The translations under genes and the position numbers were made by a program. A stretch of 45,640 bases of DNA from Rhodocyclaceae bacterium. Lineage in GTDB: Bacteria > Pseudomonadota > Gammaproteobacteria > Burkholderiales > Rhodocyclaceae. The notes under the pieces are model-generated. The model did no database searches and was not told the DNA's origin. It was given only the letters and a program-made list of their open reading frames with translations. This document shows positions 1 through 8,098 of this stretch, piece by piece. The stretch spans positions 1-45,640 of the forward strand of contig JAEUNM010000100.1 of NCBI GenBank assembly GCA_016791105.1, read 5' to 3'. Numbering within the stretch: position 1 is the first letter of the stretch; every line of letters starts with the position of its first letter.

Positions 1-177
1 CGGGCGCTCCGGGCTAACGATCATTCCATTTTGCCCGTTTTTGTTGGGGTTGACTTTGTAACCACACCACGGCCGGCAATCAGCCCCCCGCCCTATCCGC
101 ACGCCGCCCCCCCGACCACCCCACCCCGCCACGCCCGCACCCACGCCGACCGCAAACCAAGCGTGACGTGCAAAACC

Positions 178-202
178 GCGCGGGCGAGACCCCCACGCCC
201 CC
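178..202. repeat. Partial copy of dispersed GGGCGAGAC repeat
   Basis: A GC-rich segment beginning GCGCGGGCGAGAC closely matches half of the palindromic repeat found at 6519-6540 and 6689-6710. It lies inside the N-terminal extension that an upstream ATG at 168 would give to the first gene. This argues that the extension is not real coding sequence and that translation starts later, at 276. Confidence 0.5.
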
Positions 203-275
203 AAACCGCACACCGCGCGCTTCGCGCGCAAGCTCACACCGCCCGCCCCACCACCGCCTGCAGGCCCACCCCCCG

Positions 276-2114
276 ATGACCGTCGACCAGCTCAGCCCCA
301 ACGCGCGTGACGCCACCGCCGCGCCGCGCCCCGCCACCGACGACTGGCAGCGCATTTCCGCGGCGCGCGACGCGGCGGAATTTTGCCGCGCCTGGCTGGC
401 CCTGCAATGCGGGCGCCTGGCCGGCGCGCGCGCGGCGCTGCTGCTGCTGGAATCCGAAGCGCGCACTTTCGTGCCGGCGGCGGTGTGGCCCGCCGAACAG
501 GTGGATGTGCATTATCTGGGGCCGGTGGCCGAGCGCTGCCTGCGCGAACAAAGCGGCCAGATCGTGCGCGGCGACGCTGCCGGCGCCCACACCAGCATAG
601 GCTATCCGATCGAAGTGGCAGGCGCGGTCCAGGGTGCTGTGGTGGTGGATCTGGAGCGGCGCAGCGAAGCCGAACTGCAAGCCGCGCTGCGCGAACTGTA
701 CTGGGGCGTGGGCCGCCTGGAAACCTTGCTGTTCCAGCGCCGCCTCGACAACGCCAGCGCCAGCCTGGCACGTGCCCGCCTGGCGCTGGATATTTGTGCC
801 GCGGTGGGCGAACAAAACCGGCTCGACGCCGCCGCCCTGCTGCTGGTGAATGAACTGTCCCACCGCCTGGGCGCCGAGCGCGTCGCACTGGGCCTGGAAA
901 AGAACGGCCTGGTGCGCCTGGTCGCGGTATCCGGCGCCGCGCACTTCGAACGCAAATCGGATTTTGCGGTGGCGCTGGAAAATGCCATGGAAGAAGCGCT
1001 GGACCAGGGCCGCAGCATCGCCTGGCCGCAGCGCCCCGGCCACGAGGGCGATATTGCCGTCGCCCAGCGCGACCTCGCCGGCAGCGGCGCCGCCGTAAGC
1101 GTGGTGCTCAGCCTGCGCGGGCGCGCCTTCGGCGCCATCACCTGCCAGACCAGCGGCGCCTGCGACGAAAATTTGCTGCGGGCGCTGGAAGCGGTGGCGG
1201 CGCTGGTATCGCCGCTGATCGACGCGCGGCGCGAACTGGCGCACTGGTTTGCGGGCCGCGCGCGCGATGCGGCACGCGATTGCGGGCGCGCATTGCGCGA
1301 TCCGCGCCGGCCGGGTTTCCGCGCCGCCGCCTTGGTCGCCGTGCTCATCGTGGCTTTCCTGAGTTTTGCCGACGGCACATACCGCGTCGCCGCGCGCTCG
1401 GTGGTGGAAGGCGAAGTGCAGCGCTCCATCGTCGCGCCTTTCGACGCCTTTGTCGCAAGCGCCGAGGCACGCGCCGGACAAAGCGTAAAAGCCGGCGCCC
1501 TGCTCGCCACGCTGGATGACCGCGACCTGAATCTGGAGCGCCAGAAATGGCTATCCGAAGCGGAACAGGCGGAACGCAAATACCGCGAGGCGCTGGCGCG
1601 CCACGAACGCGCCGACGCGCGCATCCTGTCCGCCCAGTTGGCCGCCGCGCAGGTGCAACTGGACCTCACCGACAACAAGATCGCGCGCGCCCGCCTCACC
1701 GCGCCCTTCGACGGCGTGGTGGTAAGCGGCGACCTGAGCCAGAACCTGGGCAGCCCGGTGGAAAAAGGCAAACTGCTGTTCGAGGTGGCCCCGCTCGATG
1801 CTTACCGCGTCATCCTGAAAGTGTCGGAGGACGACATACGCCACGTAAAAGTCGGCCAGCAGGGGCAAATCGTGCTGGCCGGCATGTCCGATCGCAGCTT
1901 GCCCTTCACCGTCAAGAACATCGGCGTGGCCGCACCGGAAGAAGGCCAGAACCTGTTCCGCGTCGAAGCGCAACTGGCCGACCCGGTGCGCGATCTGCGC
2001 CCCGGCATGGAAGGCGTGGGCAAAATCGTGGTGGGCGAACGCCGCTATGTCTGGATCTGGACGCACGGGTTTCTGGATTGGCTGCGTCTCAAGCTGTGGC
2101 ACTGGATACCATGA
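276..2114 (+). CDS. GAF-domain HlyD-type periplasmic adaptor (membrane fusion protein)
   Basis: Predicted 612-residue inner-membrane adaptor. The first 330 residues are cytoplasmic and look GAF-like. One membrane segment follows at about 348-366. After it comes an HlyD-type periplasmic part: a lipoyl-like half motif near 380-415, a helical hairpin near 418-475, the second lipoyl half (AP-FDGVVVSG) and a beta-barrel region. Membrane fusion proteins of this family bridge an inner-membrane pump to an outer-membrane channel. A fused cytoplasmic GAF domain is unusual and suggests ligand-controlled export. ATG 276 was chosen because the upstream ATG at 168 would translate a dispersed repeat and low-complexity Pro/Arg sequence. 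The stop overlaps the next start (ATGA), so the two genes are translationally coupled. No TolC-like or ABC partner is visible in the window. Confidence 0.8.
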   Translation: MTVDQLSPNARDATAAPRPATDDWQRISAARDAAEFCRAWLALQCGRLAGARAALLLLESEARTFVPAAVWPAEQVDVHYLGPVAERCLREQSGQIVRGDAAGAHTSIGYPIEVAGAVQGAVVVDLERRSEAELQAALRELYWGVGRLETLLFQRRLDNASASLARARLALDICAAVGEQNRLDAAALLLVNELSHRLGAERVALGLEKNGLVRLVAVSGAAHFERKSDFAVALENAMEEALDQGRSIAWPQRPGHEGDIAVAQRDLAGSGAAVSVVLSLRGRAFGAITCQTSGACDENLLRALEAVAALVSPLIDARRELAHWFAGRARDAARDCGRALRDPRRPGFRAAALVAVLIVAFLSFADGTYRVAARSVVEGEVQRSIVAPFDAFVASAEARAGQSVKAGALLATLDDRDLNLERQKWLSEAEQAERKYREALARHERADARILSAQLAAAQVQLDLTDNKIARARLTAPFDGVVVSGDLSQNLGSPVEKGKLLFEVAPLDAYRVILKVSEDDIRHVKVGQQGQIVLAGMSDRSLPFTVKNIGVAAPEEGQNLFRVEAQLADPVRDLRPGMEGVGKIVVGERRYVWIWTHGFLDWLRLKLWHWIP

Positions 2115-4258
2115 GCGGCGCCTTTCAGAGCGACATGTGGTACCGCGTGGCCGAGCTGCGGCCCAAGCTGCACGGCCACGTGCGCATATGCCGCCAGCGC
2201 TTCCGCGGCCGTGCCTGGTATTTGCTGGCCGACCGCGCCAGCAACCGCGTGCATCGCTTCACGCCGGCCATTTATGCACTTATCCACGGCATGGATGGCG
2301 AACATAGCGTGGACGAACTATGGGCCACCCTGGCCGAAAAGCTGGGCGACAACGCCCCCAGCCAGGACGACGTGATCCAGTTGCTGTACCGCTTGCACGC
2401 CGCCGACGTGCTGCAGGCCGGCGTGCCGCCGGATATCGCCGAAATGGTCGAGCGCAAGCGCCGCACTGCCCGCTCCGGCTGGCTGCGCAACGTACTGAAC
2501 CCGATGGCGGTGCGCCTGCCGCTATGGGATCCGCAGGGCTTTTTGAATCGCGCCTGGCCGCTGGTGCGCCCGCTCATGAGTCCGTTCGGCGCACTATTAT
2601 GGCTGGCCGTGGTGGGCATTGCCGCGGTTGCGGCGGCGGCGCACTGGCGCGAACTGACGGAAAATTTATCCGATCGCGTGCTGGGCCTGCAGAATTTGTT
2701 CCTGCTCTGGCTCACCTATCCATTAGTCAAACTATGTCACGAACTTGGCCACGCTTTCGCGGTGCGCCGCGGCGGCGGCGAGGTGCATGAACTGGGCATC
2801 ATGTTCCTGGTGCTGGCGCCTGTGCCCTATGTGGACGCTTCGGCCTCGTCGGCATTCCGCAGCAAGTGGGCGCGCATGGGCGTGGGCGCGGCCGGCATAC
2901 TGGTGGAACTATTCCTGGCCGCGCTGGCACTATTTGTGTGGTTGGCGCTGGAACCCGGTTTGCTGCGCGCCATGGCGTTCAACGTAATGCTCATAGGCGG
3001 CGTATCGACCGTACTGTTCAACGGCAACCCGCTGCTGCGCTTCGACGGCTATTACATCCTTTCCGACTTTCTGGAAATTCCCAATCTGGCGCAGCGCTCC
3101 GGGCAATATCTGAGCTATCTGGTCAAGCGCCACGGCTTCGGCCAGTGGCAGGCCGAATCGCCCTCCGACAGCCCCGGCGAATCGTTCTGGCTCGCGCTGT
3201 ACCAGCCGGTGTCGTGGATTTACCGCCTGCTCATCATGGTGAGCATCGCACTATTCGTGGCGAGCAAATATTTCTTTATCGGCGTCGGACTGGCGCTGTG
3301 GTCGGTGCTGAGCATGCTCGTCATTCCGCTCGGGCGCGGCCTGTCTTTCGTGCTGGCCGACGCATCAGTCGCAAGGCAGCGCCGCCGCGCACTATTGACG
3401 AGCGGCGCCGCCGCCGGCCTCATCATACTGGCGGCACTATTTCTACCGCTGCCGGATTGGACCAATGCCGAAGGCGTGGTATGGGTGCCCGCCAATGCCG
3501 AAGTGCGCGCCGGAGCCGGCGGCTTCGTCACGCGCGTGATCGCGCGGCCGGGTGCCGCGGTGGCGGAAAACCAGGCCCTGCTGCAACTGAGCGACCCCGA
3601 CCTGGAGGCCGACATGGCGGTGCGCCGCGCCTCGGTGGATCAACTGGAAGTACAACTCGCCTCGCAAGCATTCAACAACCAATTAAAAGCCGATTTGACG
3701 CGCCGCACGCTGGAAGCCGAACGCGCCGTGCTGGCGCGCTTGGAGCACCGCGCCGACGAACTGATCTGCGTGGCCGCGCGCAGCGGCAACTGGGTGGTGC
3801 CGAATGCGGGCGACCTGGATGGCCGCTTTTTTCCGCAAGGCGCCCTTCTGGGTTATGTGGTGTCGGGCGCGCTGCGCACAGTGCGCGTGGTGGTCACGCA
3901 GGAAGAAGGCGACCTGGTGCGCAGCCATACGCGCGGCATCGCGCTGCGCCTGGCCGACCGTCCGGACGAACGCCTGCGCGCGCGCGCCGTGCGCGAAGTG
4001 CCGGGCGGCAGCCAGCAACTGCCCAGCCGCGCGCTGGCTCTGGAGGGCGGCGGGCGCTTCGCGACCGACCCGCGCGACACCAACGGACTGAATACCCTGG
4101 CGCGCACCTTCCAGTTCGATCTGGAACTGGATACCGATGCGACGGATTTAAGTTTTGGCACCCGTGCCTATGTGCGCTTCGAACATCAGCCGCAACCGCT
4201 CGCCGTCCAGGTTTATCGGCGCCTGCGGCAACTATTGCTGGCACGGCTTGTGGTATGA
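2111..4258 (+). CDS. PqqD-like / M50 zinc metallopeptidase / HlyD-like membrane protein
   Basis: Predicted 715 residues. The N-terminal ~115 residues resemble a PqqD-like winged-helix peptide-binding domain (YRVAELRPKL, then NRVHRFTPAIYAL). A polytopic M50 site-2-protease-type core follows, with the zinc motif HELGH at 210-214 and the second conserved segment GNPLLRFDGYY, whose Asp312 is the expected third ligand. Several hydrophobic helices lie between about 150 and 448. From about 450 the protein is periplasmic and HlyD-like, with a lipoyl-like half motif and a short coiled coil. Proteins of this build are often annotated as putative peptide zinc metalloprotease or HlyD-family and accompany peptide or protein export. 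It begins inside the stop of the adaptor gene. I infer that it processes or escorts an exported peptide or protein; the substrate is not identified. Confidence 0.85.
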   Translation: MSGAFQSDMWYRVAELRPKLHGHVRICRQRFRGRAWYLLADRASNRVHRFTPAIYALIHGMDGEHSVDELWATLAEKLGDNAPSQDDVIQLLYRLHAADVLQAGVPPDIAEMVERKRRTARSGWLRNVLNPMAVRLPLWDPQGFLNRAWPLVRPLMSPFGALLWLAVVGIAAVAAAAHWRELTENLSDRVLGLQNLFLLWLTYPLVKLCHELGHAFAVRRGGGEVHELGIMFLVLAPVPYVDASASSAFRSKWARMGVGAAGILVELFLAALALFVWLALEPGLLRAMAFNVMLIGGVSTVLFNGNPLLRFDGYYILSDFLEIPNLAQRSGQYLSYLVKRHGFGQWQAESPSDSPGESFWLALYQPVSWIYRLLIMVSIALFVASKYFFIGVGLALWSVLSMLVIPLGRGLSFVLADASVARQRRRALLTSGAAAGLIILAALFLPLPDWTNAEGVVWVPANAEVRAGAGGFVTRVIARPGAAVAENQALLQLSDPDLEADMAVRRASVDQLEVQLASQAFNNQLKADLTRRTLEAERAVLARLEHRADELICVAARSGNWVVPNAGDLDGRFFPQGALLGYVVSGALRTVRVVVTQEEGDLVRSHTRGIALRLADRPDERLRARAVREVPGGSQQLPSRALALEGGGRFATDPRDTNGLNTLARTFQFDLELDTDATDLSFGTRAYVRFEHQPQPLAVQVYRRLRQLLLARLVV

Positions 4259-4317
4259 GACAAACCGTTGCCGCACTGCCCGATGTGGCGGCAACACCGC
4301 CCTGCCCCGGCCGCTGA
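4255..4317 (+). other. 20-codon mini-ORF in frame with the SecA-like gene
   Basis: The ATG at 4255 overlaps the TGA of the M50 gene (ATGA). It opens a 20-codon frame that ends at TGA 4315-4317. The following SecA-like gene (ATG 4333) is in the same frame, five codons further on. This may be a coupling leader that reloads ribosomes, a tiny peptide, or the original start of the SecA-like gene broken by a point change. Its Pro/Ala-rich composition does not look like a SecA N-terminus. Confidence 0.25.
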
Positions 4318-4332
4318 CCGAGAGCGCCGCGC

Positions 4333-6333
4333 ATGCCGCAAAGCATTTATCGCGACTGGGCCGTGGAACAACTGGCCAGCGGCCTTTATCCGCAGCGCGA
4401 GGACCACATGGGTTCCTGGCTGGACCGCATCGCCGGCCGCGGCCTGGGCAAACTGGCCTGGTGGGCATCGCCACTGGAGCGCGCGCGTCTGGCACGCTTT
4501 GCCGCCAGCGTGGAAGCCGCCGGTGCACAACTGAGCGGCCTGAGCGACGCCGCCTTGCAAAGCCGGGTCGGCGAGGTGCGGCGCGGACTATGCCGGCACG
4601 GACTTGCCGCACAGGAAGTGGCGAACTGTTTCGCCCTGGTGCGCGAAGCCAGCCAGCGCCTGTTGGGCAAGAAGCACTATCCGGTGCAAATCATGGGCGG
4701 CTATCTGTTGTTGAACGGAGGCCTGGCCGAAATGGCCACCGGCGAAGGCAAAACCCTCACCGCCGCGCTACCCGCCGTCACCGTGGCGCTATGCGGACAA
4801 GCCGTGCATGTGGTAACCGTGAATGACTATCTGGCCGAACGCGACGCGCGATTAGTCGAGCCGCTGTACGCATTTTTCGGCTTGAGCGTGGGCGCCATCC
4901 TGTCCACGCAGGAACGCGCCGAGCGCGCCCGCGCCTACGCCTGCGACATCACTTACTGCGTCAATAAGGATTTGGTATTCGACTATTTGCGCGACGGACT
5001 GGCCGCCAGCGGCGACGACAGCGTGGCGCGGCTTGCAGTTAGCCGCTACCTGGAAGGTGAAACCGTGCAACCCCGGCACAGCTTGCGCGGGCTTTGTTAT
5101 GCCATTATCGACGAAGCCGACAGCATCCTGATAGACGAGGCGCGCACCCCGCTCATCATATCCAGCGAAAGCGGCGCCGCCGCCGCCGCGGCCGATTGTG
5201 CGAGCGCATTGGACATCGCCCGCACGCTGGCGCCGGAAGCATACGAATTGCTGCACGAAGAACGCACGGTACGCCTGCTGCCGCCGGGCCGCACCGCGAT
5301 AGACCGCGCCGCGCAAGGCATGACGGGCATCTGGCGCTTCCGCAAGGCGCGCGAAGAACTGCTGCGCCAGGCGCTCGCGGCCTTGCACTTATACGCGCGC
5401 GACCGCCATTACATCGTGGCGGAAGGAAAATTAAGCATCGTCGACGAATTTACCGGACGCACCATGGCCGACCGTTCGTGGGAGCGCGGTCTGCATCAGC
5501 TAATAGAAATAAAGGAAGGCCTGGAAGCGACCAAACGGCGCGACACCATTGCGCGCATCACCTATCAACGCTTTTTCCGGCGCTATTTAAGGCTGGCCGG
5601 CATGACCGGCACCGGCGCCGAAGTGGCACCGGAATTGCGCGCGGTATTTGGCCTCGCCAGCGTGCGCATACCCACCAACCGCCCGCTCGCGCGCCGCGCG
5701 CTGGGCGAGCGCGTATTCCTGAACGACGCCGCACGCTGGGCGGCGGTGGTCGAGCGTGTAATCGCGATGCGCGCAGCCGGCCGCGCCACCCTGGTAGGCA
5801 CGCGCTCGGTGGAGGCGTCGGAAACACTTAGTTCCCTGTTAAGTGCCCGCGGCGTAGAACACGCGCTGCTCAACGCGCGCCAGAACGCCGAAGAAGCTGC
5901 CATCATCGCCCAGGCCGGACAGCCCGGCCGCGTCACCGTAGCCACCAACATGGCCGGCCGCGGCACGGACATATTGCTCGCCGCCGAGGTAAGGGAAGCC
6001 GGCGGCCTGCACGTCATCCTGAGCGAATTTCATGAGTCGCGCCGCATAGACCGGCAACTGTACGGACGCGCCGGCCGCCAGGGCGACCCCGGCAGTTACG
6101 AAAGCCTGGTATCGCTGGACGACGATTTATTCCATTCTTACGCCGCCACCGCCACCGCCTGGGCACACCGCCGCTATGCCGGCGCAATCGAAATACCGCC
6201 CTGGGCCGGCCGCCTGCTGCGCTGGCTGGCACAAAGTTCCGCCGAACGCATCCACGCCCGCATCCGCGCCCGCACCCTGAAAAGCGGCGAGCAAATCAAC
6301 CGCTCGCTGGCGTTTTCCGGGCGTGGGGAGTAG
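4333..6333 (+). CDS. Shortened SecA-like preprotein translocase ATPase
   Basis: Predicted 666 residues. SecA hallmarks are clear: Walker A TGEGKT at 136-141, Walker B DEAD at 260-263 followed by the SecA signature SILIDEARTPLI, and the C-terminal motor motifs TNMAGRGTDI and QLYGRAGRQGDPG. The protein ends about 75 residues after the last motif. It therefore lacks most of the helical wing/scaffold and the C-terminal zinc/SecB-binding tail of housekeeping SecA (about 850-900 residues). It is the third gene of a coupled operon with a HlyD adaptor and an M50/PqqD membrane protein, so it is probably a dedicated accessory motor rather than the essential SecA. ATG 4333 has a weak GAG-type ribosome site at 4320-4324. 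No SecY homologue is nearby. Confidence 0.88.
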   Translation: MPQSIYRDWAVEQLASGLYPQREDHMGSWLDRIAGRGLGKLAWWASPLERARLARFAASVEAAGAQLSGLSDAALQSRVGEVRRGLCRHGLAAQEVANCFALVREASQRLLGKKHYPVQIMGGYLLLNGGLAEMATGEGKTLTAALPAVTVALCGQAVHVVTVNDYLAERDARLVEPLYAFFGLSVGAILSTQERAERARAYACDITYCVNKDLVFDYLRDGLAASGDDSVARLAVSRYLEGETVQPRHSLRGLCYAIIDEADSILIDEARTPLIISSESGAAAAAADCASALDIARTLAPEAYELLHEERTVRLLPPGRTAIDRAAQGMTGIWRFRKAREELLRQALAALHLYARDRHYIVAEGKLSIVDEFTGRTMADRSWERGLHQLIEIKEGLEATKRRDTIARITYQRFFRRYLRLAGMTGTGAEVAPELRAVFGLASVRIPTNRPLARRALGERVFLNDAARWAAVVERVIAMRAAGRATLVGTRSVEASETLSSLLSARGVEHALLNARQNAEEAAIIAQAGQPGRVTVATNMAGRGTDILLAAEVREAGGLHVILSEFHESRRIDRQLYGRAGRQGDPGSYESLVSLDDDLFHSYAATATAWAHRRYAGAIEIPPWAGRLLRWLAQSSAERIHARIRARTLKSGEQINRSLAFSGRGE

Positions 6334-6380
6334 GTCGGCGAACACAGGCAGATATTGGCGCGGACGGGCCGGCCGCAGCG

Positions 6381-6508
6381 CCCCTGGGGGCGTGGGCGCG
6401 TCGGCCGCGGTGCCCCTGGGGGCATGGGCGGGTCGGACGCGGTGCCCCTGGGGGCGTGGGCGGGTCGGACGCGGTGCCCCTGGGGGCGTGGGCGTCTCGC
6501 CCGCGCAC
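6381..6508. repeat. 32-bp tandem repeat, four units
   Basis: The segment CCCCTGGGGG recurs at 6381, 6413, 6445 and 6477, an exact 32-bp period. The middle units are near-identical and continue GTGGGCGGGTCGGACGCG. There are no unique spacers, so this is not a CRISPR. The last unit changes into the GGGCGTCTCGCCCGC palindromic repeat. Confidence 0.9.
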
Positions 6509-6518
6509 CTGCGGACCG

Positions 6519-6673
6519 GCGGGCGAGACGCCCGCCCCCCCAGTGCCCGCCCGCTGCGCAATGGTTTGTCACGCTGCAGCCAGCGCCCACCAGGCATGCG
6601 GCCTACCCATCCCACCTTACCGCCATGCATGCACCCACGCTGGGGGCGTGGGCGTCTCGCCCGCGCGGATCAC
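6519..6673. repeat. 155-bp duplicated intergenic unit, copy 1
   Basis: This unit matches 6689-6843 at a constant offset of 170 bp with only scattered substitutions. It begins with the GGGCGAGACGCCCGC repeat, continues through AATGGTTTGTCACGCTGC, and ends with the inverse form GGGCGTGGGCGTCTCGCCC. The ends can therefore pair into a large hairpin. It lies between the SecA-like gene and the convergent lactonase gene and has no coding signal. Confidence 0.85.
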
Positions 6674-6688
6674 CGCCCGACACTACAT

Positions 6689-6843
6689 GCGGGCGAGACG
6701 CCCGCACCCCCAGTGCCCGCCCGCTGCGCAATGGTTTGTCACGCTGCAGCCAGCCCCCACCAGGCATGCGGCCTATCCACCCCGCCCTATCGCCATGCAC
6801 GCACCCACGCTGGGGGCGTGGGCGTCTCGCCCGCGCGGATCAC
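6689..6843. repeat. 155-bp duplicated intergenic unit, copy 2
   Basis: This is the second copy of the unit at 6519-6673. Its ends are again the two orientations of the GGGCGAGACGCCC repeat. It stops about 60 bp before the end of the lactonase gene. Confidence 0.85.
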
Positions 6844-6904
6844 AACCGATCACGACTTTCGTGCGAAAGAATTTCCCGCATCTGCACGAACGGACAATAC
6901 CGGC

Positions 6905-7702
6905 TTACCGCCCACGCAGGAACGCAAGCACCGCCGCATTGAATTCATCCGCGGCTTCGATATTCGACATGTGCGCAGCAAGCAGCTCCACATAGCGCGC
7001 GTTCGGTATGGCTTCCGCCAGGGCGCGCGTTTCGGCAGGCGCTACCGAACCATCCGCGCTTCCGCCCACGACCAGCGTCGGCAAAGCAATGCCCGGCAAA
7101 TCGGCGCGCAAATCCATGTCACGTATGGCCGCACTATTGGCGCAATACCCCTCGGCATCCGTCGCCACCAGCATGTCGCGCACGGCCGCAACGGCCTCCG
7201 GCTGCGCAGCCCGGAACGGCGCCGTAAACCAGCGCTCCAGCACCGCATCCGTCACGCTGGCAACGCCACCAGCGCGCACCGCGGCGATGCGGGCATTCCA
7301 GGTCTGCTCGTTACCGATCTTGGCCGCGGTATTGCACAGCACCACCTTGCCAAACCGCTGCGCGGCCCGGCTGGCCAGCCAGATGCCCGTCACCCCGCCC
7401 ATGGACAGCCCGCAAAAATCGGCCCGATCGATATCCAGCGCATCCAGCAGCGCCAGCACATCCCCGCCCAGCGTGGCCATCTCATACGCCCCAGGCGGCC
7501 GGCCAGACCGCCCGTGCCCGCGCGTGTCATAACGCAACACACGGAAGTGCCGAGTAAAAGCAGCCATCTGCGCATCCCACATGCGCAAAGTGGTCCCCAG
7601 CGAATTCGAAAGCACCAACACCGGCGCCCCCGCCTCCCCGTCCAGCCGATACGCGATGCGCACCCCAGGCAAATCGGCATACTGAACATCATCACTACTC
7701 AT
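6905..7702 (-). CDS. pcaD: 3-oxoadipate enol-lactonase-like alpha/beta hydrolase
   Basis: Predicted 265 residues, the usual length for PcaD. PcaD hydrolyses 3-oxoadipate enol-lactone to 3-oxoadipate in the cytoplasmic beta-ketoadipate pathway. The alpha/beta-hydrolase marks are complete: the GHGRSGRP loop near 62-69, nucleophile elbow GLSMGG with Ser100, acid Asp217 in GGSADGSVAP, and His244 near the C-terminus. The start at 7702 gives the family's usual N-terminus; longer frames upstream run into repeats. No other protocatechuate-pathway gene is in the window, so the substrate is uncertain. Related family members include other C-C hydrolases, lactonases and esterases. Confidence 0.8.
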   Translation of the reverse strand: MSSDDVQYADLPGVRIAYRLDGEAGAPVLVLSNSLGTTLRMWDAQMAAFTRHFRVLRYDTRGHGRSGRPPGAYEMATLGGDVLALLDALDIDRADFCGLSMGGVTGIWLASRAAQRFGKVVLCNTAAKIGNEQTWNARIAAVRAGGVASVTDAVLERWFTAPFRAAQPEAVAAVRDMLVATDAEGYCANSAAIRDMDLRADLPGIALPTLVVGGSADGSVAPAETRALAEAIPNARYVELLAAHMSNIEAADEFNAAVLAFLRGR

Positions 7703-7883
7703 AACCACTCTCCGCCTCGCCACTGCAACGCCACCACCCCATCCCCCGCCGCCAATCCGTTCGCAGCCCCCCAACCCGACACCGCCCGGTTGTAGCTGAC
7801 GCCATTCCCACAATGTAGCAATTTCGATGCACCCAGCCGACTCCACGCCCAATACCCCACCGGCCCCGGGCCTTGCCCAGGAC

Positions 7884-7921
7884 CGTAGGGCGGATAAGCG
7901 AAGCGCAATCCGCCGTATGCG
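7884..7921 (+). repeat. Dispersed GTAGGGCGGATAAGCG repeat, copy A
   Basis: A 38-bp element reading GTAGGGCGGATAAGCG, then AAGCGCAATCCGCCGTATG. It is internally palindromic (GGCGGAT / ATCCGCC) and pairs with the inverted copy at 8035-8072. A third copy is at 28071-28107. Confidence 0.85.
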
Positions 7922-8034
7922 AGCGTTCAGCGACCCCAACCAACGGCGATCGCCGCAGGCGTATCAAGCACACCTGCGCAACATCATTCCCCAAACCGAC
8001 ACCCATTCACCAGTCTATGGCAATTCGATCGCCC

Positions 8035-8072
8035 CATACGGCGGATTGCGCCTGCGGCTTATCCGCCCTACG
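8035..8072 (-). repeat. Dispersed GTAGGGCGGATAAGC repeat, copy B (inverted)
   Basis: Reverse-oriented copy (CATACGGCGGATTGCGCC, then GGCTTATCCGCCCTACG) of the element at 7884-7921. It carries a few substitutions in the loop. It lies just beyond the 3' end of the siroheme-decarboxylase-like gene and could act in its mRNA end formation or stability. Confidence 0.85.
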
Positions 8073-8098
8073 CGGCTGGGCCTGAATTTTTACCGGCA

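Larger units (their letters stand above)
7703..8098. other. Non-coding gap with two inverted dispersed repeats
   Basis: No convincing gene. The gap holds two copies of a dispersed repeat in opposite orientation (7884-7921 and 8035-8072), described separately. Together they can form a long-range hairpin upstream of the lactonase gene. Confidence 0.6.

Noticed and set aside
168..275. Upstream in-frame ATG extending the HlyD-type gene by 36 residues
   Set aside because: The extra residues are Pro/Arg/His-rich and partly encoded by a dispersed repeat; no ribosome site supports the start.
6381..6508. Regular 32-bp repeats suggesting a CRISPR array
   Set aside because: The repeats are directly abutting with no unique spacers, and no cas gene is present.
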